Source: Candidatus Hartigia pinicola
GTDB lineage: Bacteria; Pseudomonadota; Gammaproteobacteria; Enterobacterales; Enterobacteriaceae
Assembly (NCBI GenBank): GCA_020541205.1
Contig: CP048208.1
Span: 1,054,001-1,118,000 of the forward strand
DNA: 64,000 bases
Direction of reading: 5' to 3'
Shown: piece after piece, positions 1 to 10,849 of the stretch
How positions within the stretch are numbered: the stretch's first letter is position 1
Layout of the letters: each line of letters begins with the position of its first letter
The notes under the pieces: model-generated
What the model was told of the DNA's origin: nothing
The model's database searches: none
What the model saw: only the letters and a program-made list of their open reading frames with translations
Translations under genes and position numbers: made by a program

Positions 1-648
1 CAGTAATAAGATTAAAATTCAAATTTAGAAAGTTAAACAATTATAAAAAACAAAAATCTGAGTTATTAGTTAATGACTTACATAAATAAGAATTTAAAGT
101 CTAGTAATGAGTATTGTTAAAAAATATATTAAATAAAGCCGTTAAAGTATTTTCTTAATTAATCGTGAAAATTAGGATTTATTTCACTGAGAAATCTGCT
201 TAGTATTAATAATAACATCACTTCACAGAATATTATACTTTTTATTATGAATTTTAAAATTAGATTTTTCCTAATTTTTGTAGGGATGCATTAGGGGTAT
301 CAAGATTTATAGTTTTATCTTAATCTAATTAAGAAATGATATTAAATCCAATGATTAACTCTGTTATCTCTTGTGTTCATAGTGCCAAAAAACATAAAAT
401 AATAATTGAAATAATCTTTTAACTGAATATAGTTTAATGAGATTTAGTTTAGTAAGGTTTTTCTAGATAACTACACACTGAATTTTCTTAAAAATATGAT
501 GTCAGATACGTCAGAAAATCTTTACATACTGAGCTCCAATAAAGGATGCACCTCTTTTAAAACACAGAAATTAAAATATAAAGTTCAGTATAGTAAATAA
601 TTGAGATACCTTTCGTCAGGCGAAAGGTGATTTGATAATATTCTATAA
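1..648. other. Non-coding AT-rich region at the left edge
   Basis: No open frame of credible composition is visible. In E. coli the ferredoxin gene yfaE directly follows nrdB; no such frame is seen here. The only clear structure is the hairpin at 608-628, just after the nrdB stop. Confidence 0.6.
608..628 (-). terminator. Possible terminator of nrdAB
   Basis: ACCTTTCG and CGAAAGGT form a perfect 8-bp stem around a 5-nt loop, about 20 nt beyond the nrdB stop codon on the minus strand. The U tract after the stem is weak and interrupted (ATCTCAATTATTT), so efficiency is uncertain, but this is the only GC-containing hairpin at the end of the operon. Confidence 0.5.
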
Positions 649-1785
649 TTAAAGTTTGAAATTACTTAGATCACTGGTATTAACTTCAGAATCAATTTGT
701 CCGACTAGATAAGAGCTCACTTCAACTTCTTGTGGTGCAACTTGAAGATTATCAGATGTAAGCCATGAATTAATCCAAGGAATTGGATTAGAACGAGATT
801 TAAATGGTCGCTTTAGCCCAACAGCTTGCATACGTATATTAGTAACATATTCAATATATTGGCAAAGAATGTCTTTATTTAACCCGAGCATTGAACCTTT
901 GCTAAATAAATAATCTGCCCACTCTTTTTCTTGCTCTGCAGCATCAAAAAATAGCTGATAGCATTCTTCCTCACATTCAGTAGAAATTACAGCCATTTCA
1001 GGATCGTCTTGACCAGAGCGTAACAAATTTAACATATGTTGAGTACCTATTAAATGAAGTGATTCATCACGTGCAATTAGCCTGATTATTTTAGCATTAC
1101 CTTCCATGATCTCACGCTCTGCAAAAGCAAACGAACAGGCAAAGCTTACATAAAAACGAATAGCTTCTAAAGCATTAACGCTTGTTAAGCATAGATAAAG
1201 TTGCTTTTTTAATGCGCGTAGCGAAACTGTTATTTTTTTACTATTACAAATATGAATACCTTCACCAAGTATGTGGTAGTAATTCGTCATTTCAATTAAT
1301 TTATCATAGTAAATAGAAATATCACGAGCACGTTTAAGTATTTCCTCGTTTTCAACAATATCATCAAAAATGATTGCTGGATCGTTAACAATATTACGAA
1401 TAATATGCGTATAAGAACGTGAATGAATAGTCTCTGAGAATGACCATGTCTCAATCCAAGTTTCAAGTTCTGGAATTGAAATTAGTGGTAGTAATGCCAC
1501 GTTAGGACTGCGTCCTTGAATTGAATCGAGAAGTGTCTGGTATTTTAGATTGCTAATAAAAATATGCTTTTCATGATTAGATAGTGACTGATAGTCGATA
1601 CGATCACGAGATACATCAATCTCTTCTGGACGCCAGAAGAATGAAAGTTGTTTTTCAATTAATTTTTCAAAAACTGGGTATTTTTGTTGATCATAACGAG
1701 AAACATTGACAGGTTTTCCTAAAAACATTGGCTCTTGCAATTGATTATTCTTTTTTTGAAAAAAAGTAGTGTAAATATGTGACAT
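649..1785 (-). CDS. nrdB: Ribonucleoside-diphosphate reductase 1, beta subunit
   Basis: Class Ia ribonucleotide reductase small subunit, which holds the diiron-tyrosyl radical cofactor used by NrdA to reduce ribonucleoside diphosphates in the cytosol. I chose the ATG at 1785, giving 378 residues (E. coli about 376), because [10 protein letters not shown] aligns with the E. coli N-terminus; an in-frame ATG 36 nt upstream would add an unrelated extension and overlap nrdA. Iron ligands and the radical residue are visible: Asp87, Glu118, His121 and Tyr125 in the segment [15 protein letters not shown]. The C-terminus ([10 protein letters not shown]), which docks to NrdA, is conserved. It lies 10 bp after the nrdA stop, so it is co-transcribed and probably translationally coupled. 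The maintenance ferredoxin yfaE is missing next door. Confidence 0.97.
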   Translation of the reverse strand: MSHIYTTFFQKKNNQLQEPMFLGKPVNVSRYDQQKYPVFEKLIEKQLSFFWRPEEIDVSRDRIDYQSLSNHEKHIFISNLKYQTLLDSIQGRSPNVALLPLISIPELETWIETWSFSETIHSRSYTHIIRNIVNDPAIIFDDIVENEEILKRARDISIYYDKLIEMTNYYHILGEGIHICNSKKITVSLRALKKQLYLCLTSVNALEAIRFYVSFACSFAFAEREIMEGNAKIIRLIARDESLHLIGTQHMLNLLRSGQDDPEMAVISTECEEECYQLFFDAAEQEKEWADYLFSKGSMLGLNKDILCQYIEYVTNIRMQAVGLKRPFKSRSNPIPWINSWLTSDNLQVAPQEVEVSSYLVGQIDSEVNTSDLSNFKL

Positions 1786-1795
1786 AATAATCCTA

Positions 1796-4096
1796 TTAAA
1801 TTTTACATACACCGCTTTCACAATTAGAGTCAGTTGACTTAATATATTCTTTCAAATCATCTTGAATATTATCATCTGATCCATCACGAGTATTGTGATA
1901 GTAGAGTGTCTTAACACCAAACTTATATGCGAGTAATAAATCTTTTAGTAATTGATGCATTGGTACTTTCCCAGAAGCAAAATGAGTGGGATCGTAGTTA
2001 GTATTAGCAGAAATTGCTTGATCAATAAATTTCTGCATAATTCCAACTAATTGCAAATAACCAGTCATGGAAGGTATTTGCCATAATAATTCATAGGCAC
2101 CTTTCAGGTTTTCATAATCTGGAATCACTTGACGTAAAATACCATCTTTCGACGCTTTGATACTAATGTAACCACGAGGCGGTTCAATACCGTTTGTAGC
2201 ATTTGAAATCTGTGAAGAGGTTTCAGACGGCATTAATGCAGATAGTGTTGAGTTACGTAGACCATATTCTTGAATATCTTTACGTAAAGTTTCCCAATCA
2301 TAATGCAATGGTTCATTAATTAACTGATCTAACTCTTTCTTATAGGTATCAATAGGTAAAATCCCTTGAGAATATCTAGTTTCTTTAAACCAAGCACAAG
2401 CACCTCGCTCTTTTGCTAATTCGTTAGAAGCTTTTAATAAATAATATTGAATTGCTTCAAAAGTTTTATGTGTTAAATGGTTTGCACTACCATCAGAATA
2501 ACGTACACCGTGCTTTGCTAAATAATACGCATAATTAATCACACCAACACCGAGATTACGACGAGCTATTGCAGCGTTTCCTGCTGCAAGAATTGGGTAA
2601 TCTTGATAGTCAAGTAAAGCATCTAGTGCACGAACAGTAAGTAAGGCTAACTCTTCTAATTCATCTAGAGTCTCAATTGTAATTGTACCTAAGTTAAAAG
2701 CAGATAGAGTACATAATGCGATTTCACCGTTCTCATCATTAATATTATTTAACGGTTTAGTTGGTAACGCTATTTCTAAACATAGGTTTGATTGACGTAT
2801 TGGCGCAATGCGTGGGTCAAATGGACTGTGTGTATTACAATGATCTACATTTTGTATATAGATACGACCAGTGGAAGCACGTTCTTGCATCATTAATGAA
2901 AACAATTCCACAGCTTTGATAGTCGTTTTTCGGATATCTTCATCGTTCTCATACATAATATATAGGTGTTCAAACTTATTCTGATCAGCAAAAAATGCAT
3001 CATACATGCCAGGCACATCTGACGGACTAAATAAAGTGATATTTTGGTTTTTGATTAGTCTTTCATACATTAATCTGTTAATTTGAACACCATAATCAAG
3101 TTGACGGACACGGTTCCCTTCAACACCACGGTTATTTTTTAAGACTAATAAACTTTCAACCTCTAAATGCCAAATGGGATAGAATAGTGTCGCTGCACCA
3201 CCACGTACACCACCCTGTGAACAAGATTTAACAGCAGTTTGGAAATGTTTATAGAAAGGAATACAACCCGTATGAAATGCCTCACCACCACGAATTTGAC
3301 TGCCTAGTGCACGAATACAACCAGCATTTATACCAATTCCTGCACGTTGAGAAACATATTTAACAATAGCGCTAGAGGTTGCATTGATTGAATTTAAACT
3401 ATCACCACATTCAATTAGTACACAAGAACTAAATTGACGTGTTGGTGTACGTACACCTGCCATAATGGGTGTTGGTAGAGAAATTTTAAAAGTTGAAGTG
3501 GCATCATAAAAACGGTGAATATAATGTAGGCGCGTTTCTTTCGGGTAATCAGAAAACAGACACGCCGGAACTAAAATATACAAGAACTGTATACTTTCAT
3601 ATATTTCACCGGTTACACGGTTTTGTACTAAATATTTACCTTCAAGTTGTTTAACGGCAGCATAGGATAAATTCATATCACGCCAATGATCAATAAAACT
3701 ATTCATTTTCTCAAATTCTTCTTGAGTATAATATTCCAGCAACTGCTGGTCATATTTACCGATAGAAACAAGATGCTTAATGTGTTTAAACAGTGGTGGT
3801 GGTTCAAATTGACCATACGCTTTTTTTCGCAAGTTAAATATCGCAAGTCTAGCAGCAAGGTACTGATAGTCAGGTGTTTCAGAAGTAATGAGATCAGCTG
3901 CCGCTTTGATCATGGTTTCATGAATATCAGACGTTCTTATTCCATCATAAAATTGAATTTGTGAATGTAATTCCACTTGTGAAACAGATACATTACACAG
4001 GCCTTTTGCAGCCCAAGTTATTACTTTATGGATTTTTTCGAGATTAATTCGTTCTTTATGTCCATCACGTTTAGTAACTAATAAACCATTGTTCAT
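1796..4096 (-). CDS. nrdA: Ribonucleoside-diphosphate reductase 1, alpha subunit
   Basis: Catalytic large subunit of class Ia ribonucleotide reductase, making deoxyribonucleotides for DNA synthesis with NrdB. 766 residues against 761 in E. coli, intact throughout. The N-terminal ATP-cone ([23 protein letters not shown]) is present, so dATP feedback is probably retained. Active-site residues are recognisable: Cys225 in [10 protein letters not shown], the Asn-x-Cys-x-Glu group in [12 protein letters not shown] (near 437-441), the partner cysteine in [13 protein letters not shown] (near 462), the radical-relay tyrosine pair in [10 protein letters not shown], and the C-terminal redox pair CESGVCKI. 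First gene of the nrdAB operon. The order nrdA-ubiG-gyrA matches E. coli except that the autotransporter gene yfaL has vanished from the 0.9-kb gap upstream. Confidence 0.98.
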   Translation of the reverse strand: MNNGLLVTKRDGHKERINLEKIHKVITWAAKGLCNVSVSQVELHSQIQFYDGIRTSDIHETMIKAAADLITSETPDYQYLAARLAIFNLRKKAYGQFEPPPLFKHIKHLVSIGKYDQQLLEYYTQEEFEKMNSFIDHWRDMNLSYAAVKQLEGKYLVQNRVTGEIYESIQFLYILVPACLFSDYPKETRLHYIHRFYDATSTFKISLPTPIMAGVRTPTRQFSSCVLIECGDSLNSINATSSAIVKYVSQRAGIGINAGCIRALGSQIRGGEAFHTGCIPFYKHFQTAVKSCSQGGVRGGAATLFYPIWHLEVESLLVLKNNRGVEGNRVRQLDYGVQINRLMYERLIKNQNITLFSPSDVPGMYDAFFADQNKFEHLYIMYENDEDIRKTTIKAVELFSLMMQERASTGRIYIQNVDHCNTHSPFDPRIAPIRQSNLCLEIALPTKPLNNINDENGEIALCTLSAFNLGTITIETLDELEELALLTVRALDALLDYQDYPILAAGNAAIARRNLGVGVINYAYYLAKHGVRYSDGSANHLTHKTFEAIQYYLLKASNELAKERGACAWFKETRYSQGILPIDTYKKELDQLINEPLHYDWETLRKDIQEYGLRNSTLSALMPSETSSQISNATNGIEPPRGYISIKASKDGILRQVIPDYENLKGAYELLWQIPSMTGYLQLVGIMQKFIDQAISANTNYDPTHFASGKVPMHQLLKDLLLAYKFGVKTLYYHNTRDGSDDNIQDDLKEYIKSTDSNCESGVCKI

Positions 4097-5031
4097 GAAT
4101 CAATACACCTTGTTAAACCTACAAAAATATAGAATTTGGCTACAATAAACACACCACAAATATATGCCATAAGGATGATAGTATTAAAGTTAAAAAATAT
4201 TTTATATGTATTAGTTTCTTAATTCTACAATAGCAAGATAATGCTAATATACGGTTTTAGCAAGTGTGTAAATCAGAATTTTTTGTAGAAACTTCATAGA
4301 TAATTCATAAATAAACGGTGAGCATATTATTATAGTAAGTGCATTATAAAAATAATGTTGTTAGTTGAAAAAAAATAAAATTAAGATAAAATTTTATTTT
4401 ATAATAATAAGATAATTTGTTATTTTCTTAAAATTTATCAGAATCTTTTAAAACATCATAATTGTTTATGCATTTGATCAAAATAATAAATTTATAATAT
4501 TAGGCATTGTTCAAAAAAAATGCAATAGATTCAATTATCCTTATTAAGAAATTCAAACAATATATAAGAATAGGCATATTAATGTCCATGAACTTAGTTA
4601 TAAAATTGCAATATATTTTCAAAATGAGTTTTCATAAGACACATGTTAGTAAATTTTACCTTAAAAAATTGCATATATTACTATTATAAATTTCCAGGAA
4701 AGAAGTCATAATAAATAGCATTACACCTTCTAAACAGCTTCTAAAATAATTTTTAAACATTTGAGTGCTTAATTATTCAGGATAACATTATTCAGAGCAG
4801 TATGCTAATCTTATAATTATTTGATAAAAAAATAGCGAAGACTACAGATATAACTCTTGAGAAAAGCTATAAGACTATCAAAACAGTATTCAAAATTAAA
4901 TCATGCTTTAATTTTAAATAGTATCTAATTTAACTAATACAATTTCCATAATAAAAATTAATATTACATGCAAAACTATTTTATTTGTATAAAAAAATAC
5001 TACATAAACTCTTAAATGTAACACTTTCTAT
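4097..5031. other. Gap between nrdA and ubiG, no gene seen
   Basis: Very AT-rich. In E. coli this interval carries the large yfaL gene; nothing recognisable remains. A 60-codon plus-strand frame near 4507 has low-complexity Ile/Lys/Leu composition and looks random. The nrdA promoter should lie in the right flank of the gene, but I could not pick a convincing -10/-35 pair or clean NrdR boxes. Confidence 0.55.
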
Positions 5032-5754
5032 TTATTCACGACATGCGTGAAGTATGTAGTTTATGTCTACATTTGGACTGAAATAAAACATATCTTTTAC
5101 TAAAGAATAATGCAATCCAATAATATGTTGTTCTTTTAAAACAGTGTTGTCCATCCAACCAATTAATTCAGAAGGACGAATAAATTTTTTTGCATTATGG
5201 GTACCTTTTGGAACTATTTTCATTATATATTCTGCACTAATAACAGCCATTAACCATGCCTTCATATTACGATTAATAGTGGAAAAGATTACATTTCCAC
5301 CAGGCTTTACTAATTTAGCACAAGAATGTACAACCGACTGTGGACTAGGAACATGCTCAAGCATTTCCATGCAGGTTATGACATCATAAGTATGTGAATA
5401 TTTATCAGCATGCTCTTCCACTGTTTCTTGTATGTAGTTAACAGGAATTCCTGACTGTAATGTACGTAAACGAGCCATCGTTAACAGATTTTCTCCCATA
5501 TCAATTCCAGTGACTATCGCACCTTCACGAGACATACTTTCAGATAAAATTCCACCACCACAACCAACATCCAGTATTTTTTTAGAAAACAATCCATCTA
5601 CACGTTGCATAATATAACTCAAGCGTAAAGGATTAATACGATGTAGTAGTGAAAATTTACTTTCGAGATCCCACCAACGTAAAGCGACAGTTTCAAATTT
5701 TTCAATTTCCTGTTTATCGAAATTTTGATAGTCAGGTCGTGGAGCATTATTCAT
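5032..5754 (-). CDS. ubiG: Ubiquinone biosynthesis O-methyltransferase
   Basis: SAM-dependent methyltransferase that performs both O-methylations of the ubiquinone ring (polyprenyl-hydroxyphenol and demethylubiquinol steps). 240 residues, identical to the E. coli length. The class I methyltransferase motif I is clear ([18 protein letters not shown], near residues 60-77) with the acidic residue of motif II following in VTGIDMG; the N-terminal [22 protein letters not shown] block is typical of UbiG. It stands alone on the minus strand, divergent from gyrA as in E. coli. Its retention suggests that the symbiont still makes or finishes ubiquinone and respires, although the other ubi genes are not in this window. 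Confidence 0.97.
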   Translation of the reverse strand: MNNAPRPDYQNFDKQEIEKFETVALRWWDLESKFSLLHRINPLRLSYIMQRVDGLFSKKILDVGCGGGILSESMSREGAIVTGIDMGENLLTMARLRTLQSGIPVNYIQETVEEHADKYSHTYDVITCMEMLEHVPSPQSVVHSCAKLVKPGGNVIFSTINRNMKAWLMAVISAEYIMKIVPKGTHNAKKFIRPSELIGWMDNTVLKEQHIIGLHYSLVKDMFYFSPNVDINYILHACRE

Positions 5755-5973
5755 AAGTAGAACTCCTATAATAAAATAAATAATTATAGCTTAATTAAGA
5801 TTATACCCTGTTATCTTTTGAGTTGCATCACTGTTGTATTTACTACATGTAAAATTATAGACTTTTGGTGCTTTTAGATTTGTATTATATACAATAGATT
5901 TTCTATTAATTTACATACTACTTAAATTACTTAAGGTATCATAGTGAGTCGTCACCGAATGTTTTTTCTGTTA

Positions 5974-5982
5974 TGCTATAAT
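5974..5982 (+). promoter_or_regulatory. Candidate distal gyrA promoter (extended -10)
   Basis: TGCTATAAT is a perfect extended -10 (TGN-TATAAT), about 150 bp before the gyrA start. There is no good -35 at the usual spacing, which an extended -10 can tolerate. Confidence 0.45.
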
Positions 5983-6085
5983 AAAGTCACAGGTTAACGA
6001 TATATCAGATATTGTTTAGCTAATATATATATCTCTTAAAAGATCATTACTTACTTCTTTAGTTTTTTATTAAATCAATAAATTG

Positions 6086-6094
6086 TGGTATAAT
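6086..6094 (+). promoter_or_regulatory. Candidate proximal gyrA promoter (extended -10)
   Basis: TGGTATAAT is a second perfect extended -10, placing a start of transcription near 6101 and leaving a leader of about 35 nt before the chosen gyrA ATG. No strong -35 is visible. gyrA transcription responds to supercoiling in relatives; that is family knowledge and not visible here. Confidence 0.5.
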
Positions 6095-6135
6095 TTTAAT
6101 TTTTTGCATCAGCAGTCATGAGGAATACTGGCTTT

Positions 6136-8748
6136 ATGAGTAACATTGCTAGAAAAATCACACAGGTCAATATTGAAGAAGAATTGAAAAGTTCATATTT
6201 GGATTATGCGATGTCTGTTATTATTGGACGCGCTCTTCCAGATGTTCGAGATGGACTCAAACCAGTACACCGAAGAGTTTTATTCGCGATGTATATATTG
6301 GGAAATGATTGGAATAAATCTTATAAAAAATCTGCACGCATAGTTGGAGATGTTATCGGTAAATATCATCCGCATGGTGATAGTGCAGTTTACGATACAA
6401 TTGTTCGTCTTGCTCAACCTTTTTCTATGCGTTACATGCTAATAGATGGTCAAGGAAACTTTGGTTCAGTTGACGGAGATTCTGCAGCAGCAATGCGTTA
6501 TACAGAAATTCGTATGGCAAAAATTGCTCATGAAATACTCTCAGACTTAGAGAAAGATACTGTTAATTTCGTAGCCAACTATGATGGTACAGAGCAAATT
6601 CCAGAAGTTATGCCAACGAAAGTTCCAAATCTTTTAGTTAATGGATCATCCGGTATTGCTGTTGGAATGGCAACTAATATCCCTCCACATAATCTATGGG
6701 AAGTCATCAGCGGTTGTCTGGCTTATATAGATGATGAAGATATTAGTCTTGAAACTCTAATGAAACATATTCCAGGACCTGATTTTCCAACTTTTGGAAT
6801 TATTAATGGTTGTCATGGCATTGTTGATGCATACCGCACTGGTCGTGGAAAGATATATATTCGTGCACGTACTAAAATTGATATTGATAAAAAAAATAAT
6901 CGAGAATCTATCATTGTGTATGAAATTCCTTATCAAGTCAATAAATCTCGATTAATTGAAAAAATTGCTGAACTTGTAAAAGATAAGCGTCTTGAAGGTA
7001 TTCGTGCACTGCGTGACGAATCCGATAAAGATGGTATGCGTATTGTGATTGAAGTTAAACGCGATGCAGTGAGTGAAGTGGTTTTGAATAACCTTTATTC
7101 ATTAACACAACTTCAAGTTTCTTTTGGAATTAATATGGTTGCCTTACACCAAGGCCAACCAAAAATTTTAAATTTAAAAGATCTGATTGCCGCATTTATT
7201 CGACACCGCCGTGAAGTTGTGACACGTTATACTATTTTTGAATTACATAAAGCTCGTGACCGTGCACATACTCTTGAAGCACTTGCTATTGCTTTAACTA
7301 ACATCGACTCAATTATTGAATTAATTCGTCAAGCAACAACACCAGCAGAAGCAAAAGCTAATTTAATAACCCACCCTTGGGAACTAGGAGGCATTGTAGT
7401 GATGCTGGAGGATGTGAAAAATAATTCTGCGCGTCCTGAGTGGCTTGAAAATAAATTTGGTGTGCATAATGGAAAGTATTTACTAACTGAACAGCAAGCA
7501 CAATCTGTGTTAGATTTACGTCTCCAAAAACTTACTAGTCTTGAGCATGAAAAACTGTTAAAAGAGTATAAGGATGTTGTAAAAAAAATCGAAGAGTTAC
7601 TATTTACTTTATGTAACCCAGATCGTTTAATGGCAATTATTCGTAAAGAACTTGAAACGATTCGCGATACTTATAATGATCCGCGTCGTACTGAAATTTC
7701 TGAAAATTTGTCTGAGATCAATATTGAAGATTTAATTAGCCAAGAAGATGTAGTTGTTACTTGGTCTCATCAAGGTTATGTAAAGTATCAACCATTAACT
7801 GATTACGAAGCACAACGCCGTGGTGGTAAAGGAAAGTTAGCTGCACGCATCAAAGAAGAGGATTTTATTGAATGTCTGTTAGTGGCAAATACGCATGATA
7901 CTATTTTATGTTTATCAAGTCGCGGGCGCCTCTATTGGATGAAGGTATATCAATTACCAGAAGCCGCCCGTAATACACGTGGTCGTCCAATTGCTAATTT
8001 ATTACCGCTGGAACAAAATGAACGAATTACTGCCATGCTACCTGTGCACAATTATAAAGAAGGTTATTTTGTCTTTATGGCTACTGCAAGTGGTGTCGTT
8101 AAAAAAACCCCTTTAAAAGACTTTAGTCGTCCAAGGAATTCTGGAATCATTGCTATTAATCTTAACGAGGGTGATGAATTAATTGGTGTTGATTTGACTA
8201 ATGGTTCTCATGAAGTTATGTTATTTTCTGCACAAGGTAAAGTAGTGCGATTTGAAGAAAATACTGTTCGTGCGATGGGTCGTACTGCAACAGGTATTCG
8301 TGGTATTCGCTTAATGGAAAGCGATCAAGTAGTTTCATTAATCATTCCACGCAGCGAAGGTCATATATTTACTGTGACTGAAAATGGTTATGGTAAGCGA
8401 ACATCTGAAGAAGAGTATCCAAAAAAATCACGGGCCACTCAAGGAGTGATTTCGATTAAAGTTAATAAGCGCAATGGTCATGTAATTGGTGCTATCCAAG
8501 TCGATAACACTGATCAAATTATGATAATTACAGACGCTGGCACATTAGTTCGTATACGTGTCTCTGAAGTAAGCATTGTTGGTCGTAATACTCAAGGTGT
8601 AACCTTAATTAGAACTTCTGAAAATGAAAAAGTAGTCTGTTTGCAACGTATCGCTGAAATAGAGCACGATGAAATTTCCAATACAAAAGAGAAAAATAAT
8701 AAAAATAATGTATTAAATGTTTATTCATGTACCGATAATTCAGAATAA
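6136..8748 (+). CDS. gyrA: DNA gyrase subunit A
   Basis: Type II topoisomerase subunit that cuts and rejoins DNA and, with GyrB, introduces negative supercoils. I use the ATG at 6136 ([20 protein letters not shown]), which aligns with the E. coli N-terminus; a Shine-Dalgarno GAGG sits about 12 nt upstream, whereas the ATG at 6118 adds six unrelated residues. Length is 870 residues (E. coli 875). Present are the winged-helix and tower region, the quinolone-resistance region in wild-type form ([12 protein letters not shown], Ser and Asp kept), catalytic tyrosine in [10 protein letters not shown], and the GyrA box QRRGGKG that is needed for DNA wrapping. The C-terminal beta-pinwheel is complete, but the acidic tail is short and Asn/Lys-rich. 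Single gene, divergent from ubiG. Confidence 0.98.
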   Translation: MSNIARKITQVNIEEELKSSYLDYAMSVIIGRALPDVRDGLKPVHRRVLFAMYILGNDWNKSYKKSARIVGDVIGKYHPHGDSAVYDTIVRLAQPFSMRYMLIDGQGNFGSVDGDSAAAMRYTEIRMAKIAHEILSDLEKDTVNFVANYDGTEQIPEVMPTKVPNLLVNGSSGIAVGMATNIPPHNLWEVISGCLAYIDDEDISLETLMKHIPGPDFPTFGIINGCHGIVDAYRTGRGKIYIRARTKIDIDKKNNRESIIVYEIPYQVNKSRLIEKIAELVKDKRLEGIRALRDESDKDGMRIVIEVKRDAVSEVVLNNLYSLTQLQVSFGINMVALHQGQPKILNLKDLIAAFIRHRREVVTRYTIFELHKARDRAHTLEALAIALTNIDSIIELIRQATTPAEAKANLITHPWELGGIVVMLEDVKNNSARPEWLENKFGVHNGKYLLTEQQAQSVLDLRLQKLTSLEHEKLLKEYKDVVKKIEELLFTLCNPDRLMAIIRKELETIRDTYNDPRRTEISENLSEINIEDLISQEDVVVTWSHQGYVKYQPLTDYEAQRRGGKGKLAARIKEEDFIECLLVANTHDTILCLSSRGRLYWMKVYQLPEAARNTRGRPIANLLPLEQNERITAMLPVHNYKEGYFVFMATASGVVKKTPLKDFSRPRNSGIIAINLNEGDELIGVDLTNGSHEVMLFSAQGKVVRFEENTVRAMGRTATGIRGIRLMESDQVVSLIIPRSEGHIFTVTENGYGKRTSEEEYPKKSRATQGVISIKVNKRNGHVIGAIQVDNTDQIMIITDAGTLVRIRVSEVSIVGRNTQGVTLIRTSENEKVVCLQRIAEIEHDEISNTKEKNNKNNVLNVYSCTDNSE

Positions 8749-10139
8749 ATATACAGTTTGTACTCAGAGAAATTCAAAAAATATATATAAAAGCTAAAAG
8801 TAAAATAATCTTAATAATTTATTATTTTATATATACAATATAAATAATTTAAAACCAGTGTATCACTGAAGATACATCGTATGTATGCTCTTTATAGGCG
8901 ACTTTCCAGGAATTTTATTTCACTTCTTTATTATAAAAATTCATTTATAATTTTCAACATAATTCTTGTATATATTTTCTTGAGATAAAAAATCTAAAAT
9001 AAATAACATCAGTCAAGAAATATTTTAATAAATTTATTTTTCTCAAAATCTAATAATTAAGAGGCTTTTAAGTAGTTAACATATATGAGATATTTATGTA
9101 TTAACTAATTTACTTAAAATTATTTTTTTAGTGAAACTGTTAATTTCACAATAATATAATAAGACAGAGTCTCATATACTATTAGATCAAGATCTAGAAA
9201 AATAAACTATAAAAACAAAAAGTCTGCATAGATTATACGTTAAAATGACGGTTAGAAACAGTCAGCTTAGTATTAATTAGAATAAAACACAACATTGCGT
9301 AATTATTAAAGAACATAGCTTTAAAGATATCAATATTTCTTATAAAATATTGAGATGAATAAAATTTTTAGATGTAAAATAATATGTAGAGGTACAAGTC
9401 TAATAGAACCTGATTGAGAGTAAAATCGTGACGAATAGTATTAAAAATAGAAAATTTTACGTGATAGTTTGTAGTATATATAAAATTAGCAATATACATA
9501 TTACTTTCATATAGTGTTGCATAATGTACTAGGTATGTGTATAAATAAAAAATGAACTCATACTGTTAATTTTGTTTTAAAGTATTATATCATTAAATGT
9601 ATTTTTACTCATATGCAGAAAATTGAATTTCATAAAAAATCTGAAAAGTATTGAAATGCATGATTGCATTTTATTAATATAGCATCTATTTCTTCTGATT
9701 TCTAAAAAATACTAAATAACTTTTAAATCTCGGATATTGAATTCTCTTTTCTTTTACTCACGATAATATTATTATATCTTTCATAATGTTTATATCAAAA
9801 TCATAACTTATTCGTGTAAAATTTTGTCAAAATATTAAGACAATATTTTTAGAAAAGAGTAGCTTTCAATTTTTTTTTATTACTTTCAGTAATCTAGATA
9901 GTTTAATAGTAATCAGTTTGAAATTTTCAGGTGTAAAGTTTACAACTATAGAAAATTACTTTTATACAAAGTAATAATAATATAAATTGTTATGATTGAA
10001 GAGAATATTTACTTTGTATTTATAAAAAATTTAAAATAAACTTTATTAAAAAATAATGCATAATCTGAATATACATTACCAGAAAGCTCTATTAACCAAC
10101 CATTATGAGAACATAGTGATACTAAAAATAGGCATGAAT
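8749..10139. other. Desert between gyrA and rraB
   Basis: 1.4 kb of AT-rich DNA. No credible coding frame, tRNA or repeat was seen. Small hairpins such as GTGAAA...TTTCAC near 9130 are at the level expected by chance in such composition. No clear gyrA terminator was found. Confidence 0.55.
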
Positions 10140-10532
10140 ATGATAGATAAAGTAAAATTAAAAGCACAGTACAAAAAAACTAGTCTAATTATTGAAGAGT
10201 TATTGAATGATGGTAGTGATCCTGATGCATTGTATGCTATTGAGCATCATTTTTCAGCAAATACTTTTGCATTACTTCAAAAGGCATTAGTAGAAGCTTA
10301 TAAATTAGGCTACAGAGTCAGTAATACTGAAGAGATTGAATTAGAACTTGGGATTACATTAATGTGTTATGACTTCATCATAGAATGCACATTAAGTGCA
10401 ACATTAATTAATTTACAAGTTAATCAACTAATGCAATTAGCTGAATCAATAGGGAGTCATTATGATGGTTGGGGTACTTATTTTGAAGATTCAGATGCAC
10501 AATATAATAATGTATTTAAACAAATACATTAA
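10140..10532 (+). CDS. rraB: Regulator of ribonuclease E activity B
   Basis: RraB (YjgD) binds the C-terminal scaffold of RNase E and modulates degradosome activity on particular mRNAs. The segment [25 protein letters not shown] and the closing [12 protein letters not shown] are diagnostic of the family. Start at 10140 is preferred because [22 protein letters not shown] then matches E. coli RraB residue for residue from Met1 and an AGG lies 7 nt upstream; longer frames from 10056 or 10134 are possible. The 130 residues lack the very acidic C-terminal tail of the E. coli protein (138 residues). It is isolated in a gene desert, far from argI, its neighbour in E. coli. Odd to keep in a reduced genome unless RNase E control still matters. 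Confidence 0.9.
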   Translation: MIDKVKLKAQYKKTSLIIEELLNDGSDPDALYAIEHHFSANTFALLQKALVEAYKLGYRVSNTEEIELELGITLMCYDFIIECTLSATLINLQVNQLMQLAESIGSHYDGWGTYFEDSDAQYNNVFKQIH

Positions 10533-10554
10533 TTAGATTAGTAACTAACCTTCG

Positions 10555-10578
10555 AAAAATAGTTAATACGCTATTTTT
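10555..10578 (+). terminator. Probable rraB terminator
   Basis: AAAAATAG and CTATTTTT form an 8-bp stem with an 8-nt loop, starting 22 nt after the rraB stop. The right arm itself ends in five T. AT-rich, so weak, but well placed. Confidence 0.45.
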
Positions 10579-10657
10579 AATTATATGCTACAGTAATTTT
10601 GGAATGTTAAATGTATAATCACGATAACATCTGTTACTCAGTTATTCATCAATAAAA

Positions 10658-10849
10658 TTAATAATTAACTGCTTGATATATTTTAATCTCTAACTGTTGT
10701 TGTGTTACTAAGATTATTTCTAAGTAAAATGGGGTCTCACTGTCTTCTCTGGTAAACATTGACAATCTCAATACAATATATTTTCTCAACTTTTCTTTGT
10801 CATAAGGTTTATCCAGAATATTTTTCAAGAAAAATGATGTTTCTATATC
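10658..10849 (-). pseudogene. Possible coding remnant, unassigned
   Basis: Stop-to-stop frame of 63 codons on the minus strand whose composition resembles a real protein more than desert translation: it contains KPYDKEKLRKYIVLRLSM, then TREDSETPFYLE and VTQQQLEIKIYQAVNY before the stop. I do not recognise the family. By length alone a few such frames are expected by chance in 5.7 kb of AT-rich DNA, so the only evidence is amino-acid texture and slightly higher GC. It may be the 3' end of a decayed gene. Confidence 0.2.

Larger units (their letters stand above)
5755..6135. other. Divergent ubiG-gyrA intergenic region
   Basis: 381 bp with no gene. It contains two extended -10 elements facing gyrA (listed separately). 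The ubiG promoter must lie here too, but no clear one was identified. Confidence 0.6.

Noticed and set aside
4110-4170. Possible NrdR box or DnaA box before nrdA
   Set aside because: CACACCACAAATATATGCC only loosely resembles an NrdR box and no second box at the right phase was found.
4507-4689. 60-codon frame between nrdA and ubiG
   Set aside because: Random-looking composition; not a YfaL remnant that I can recognise.
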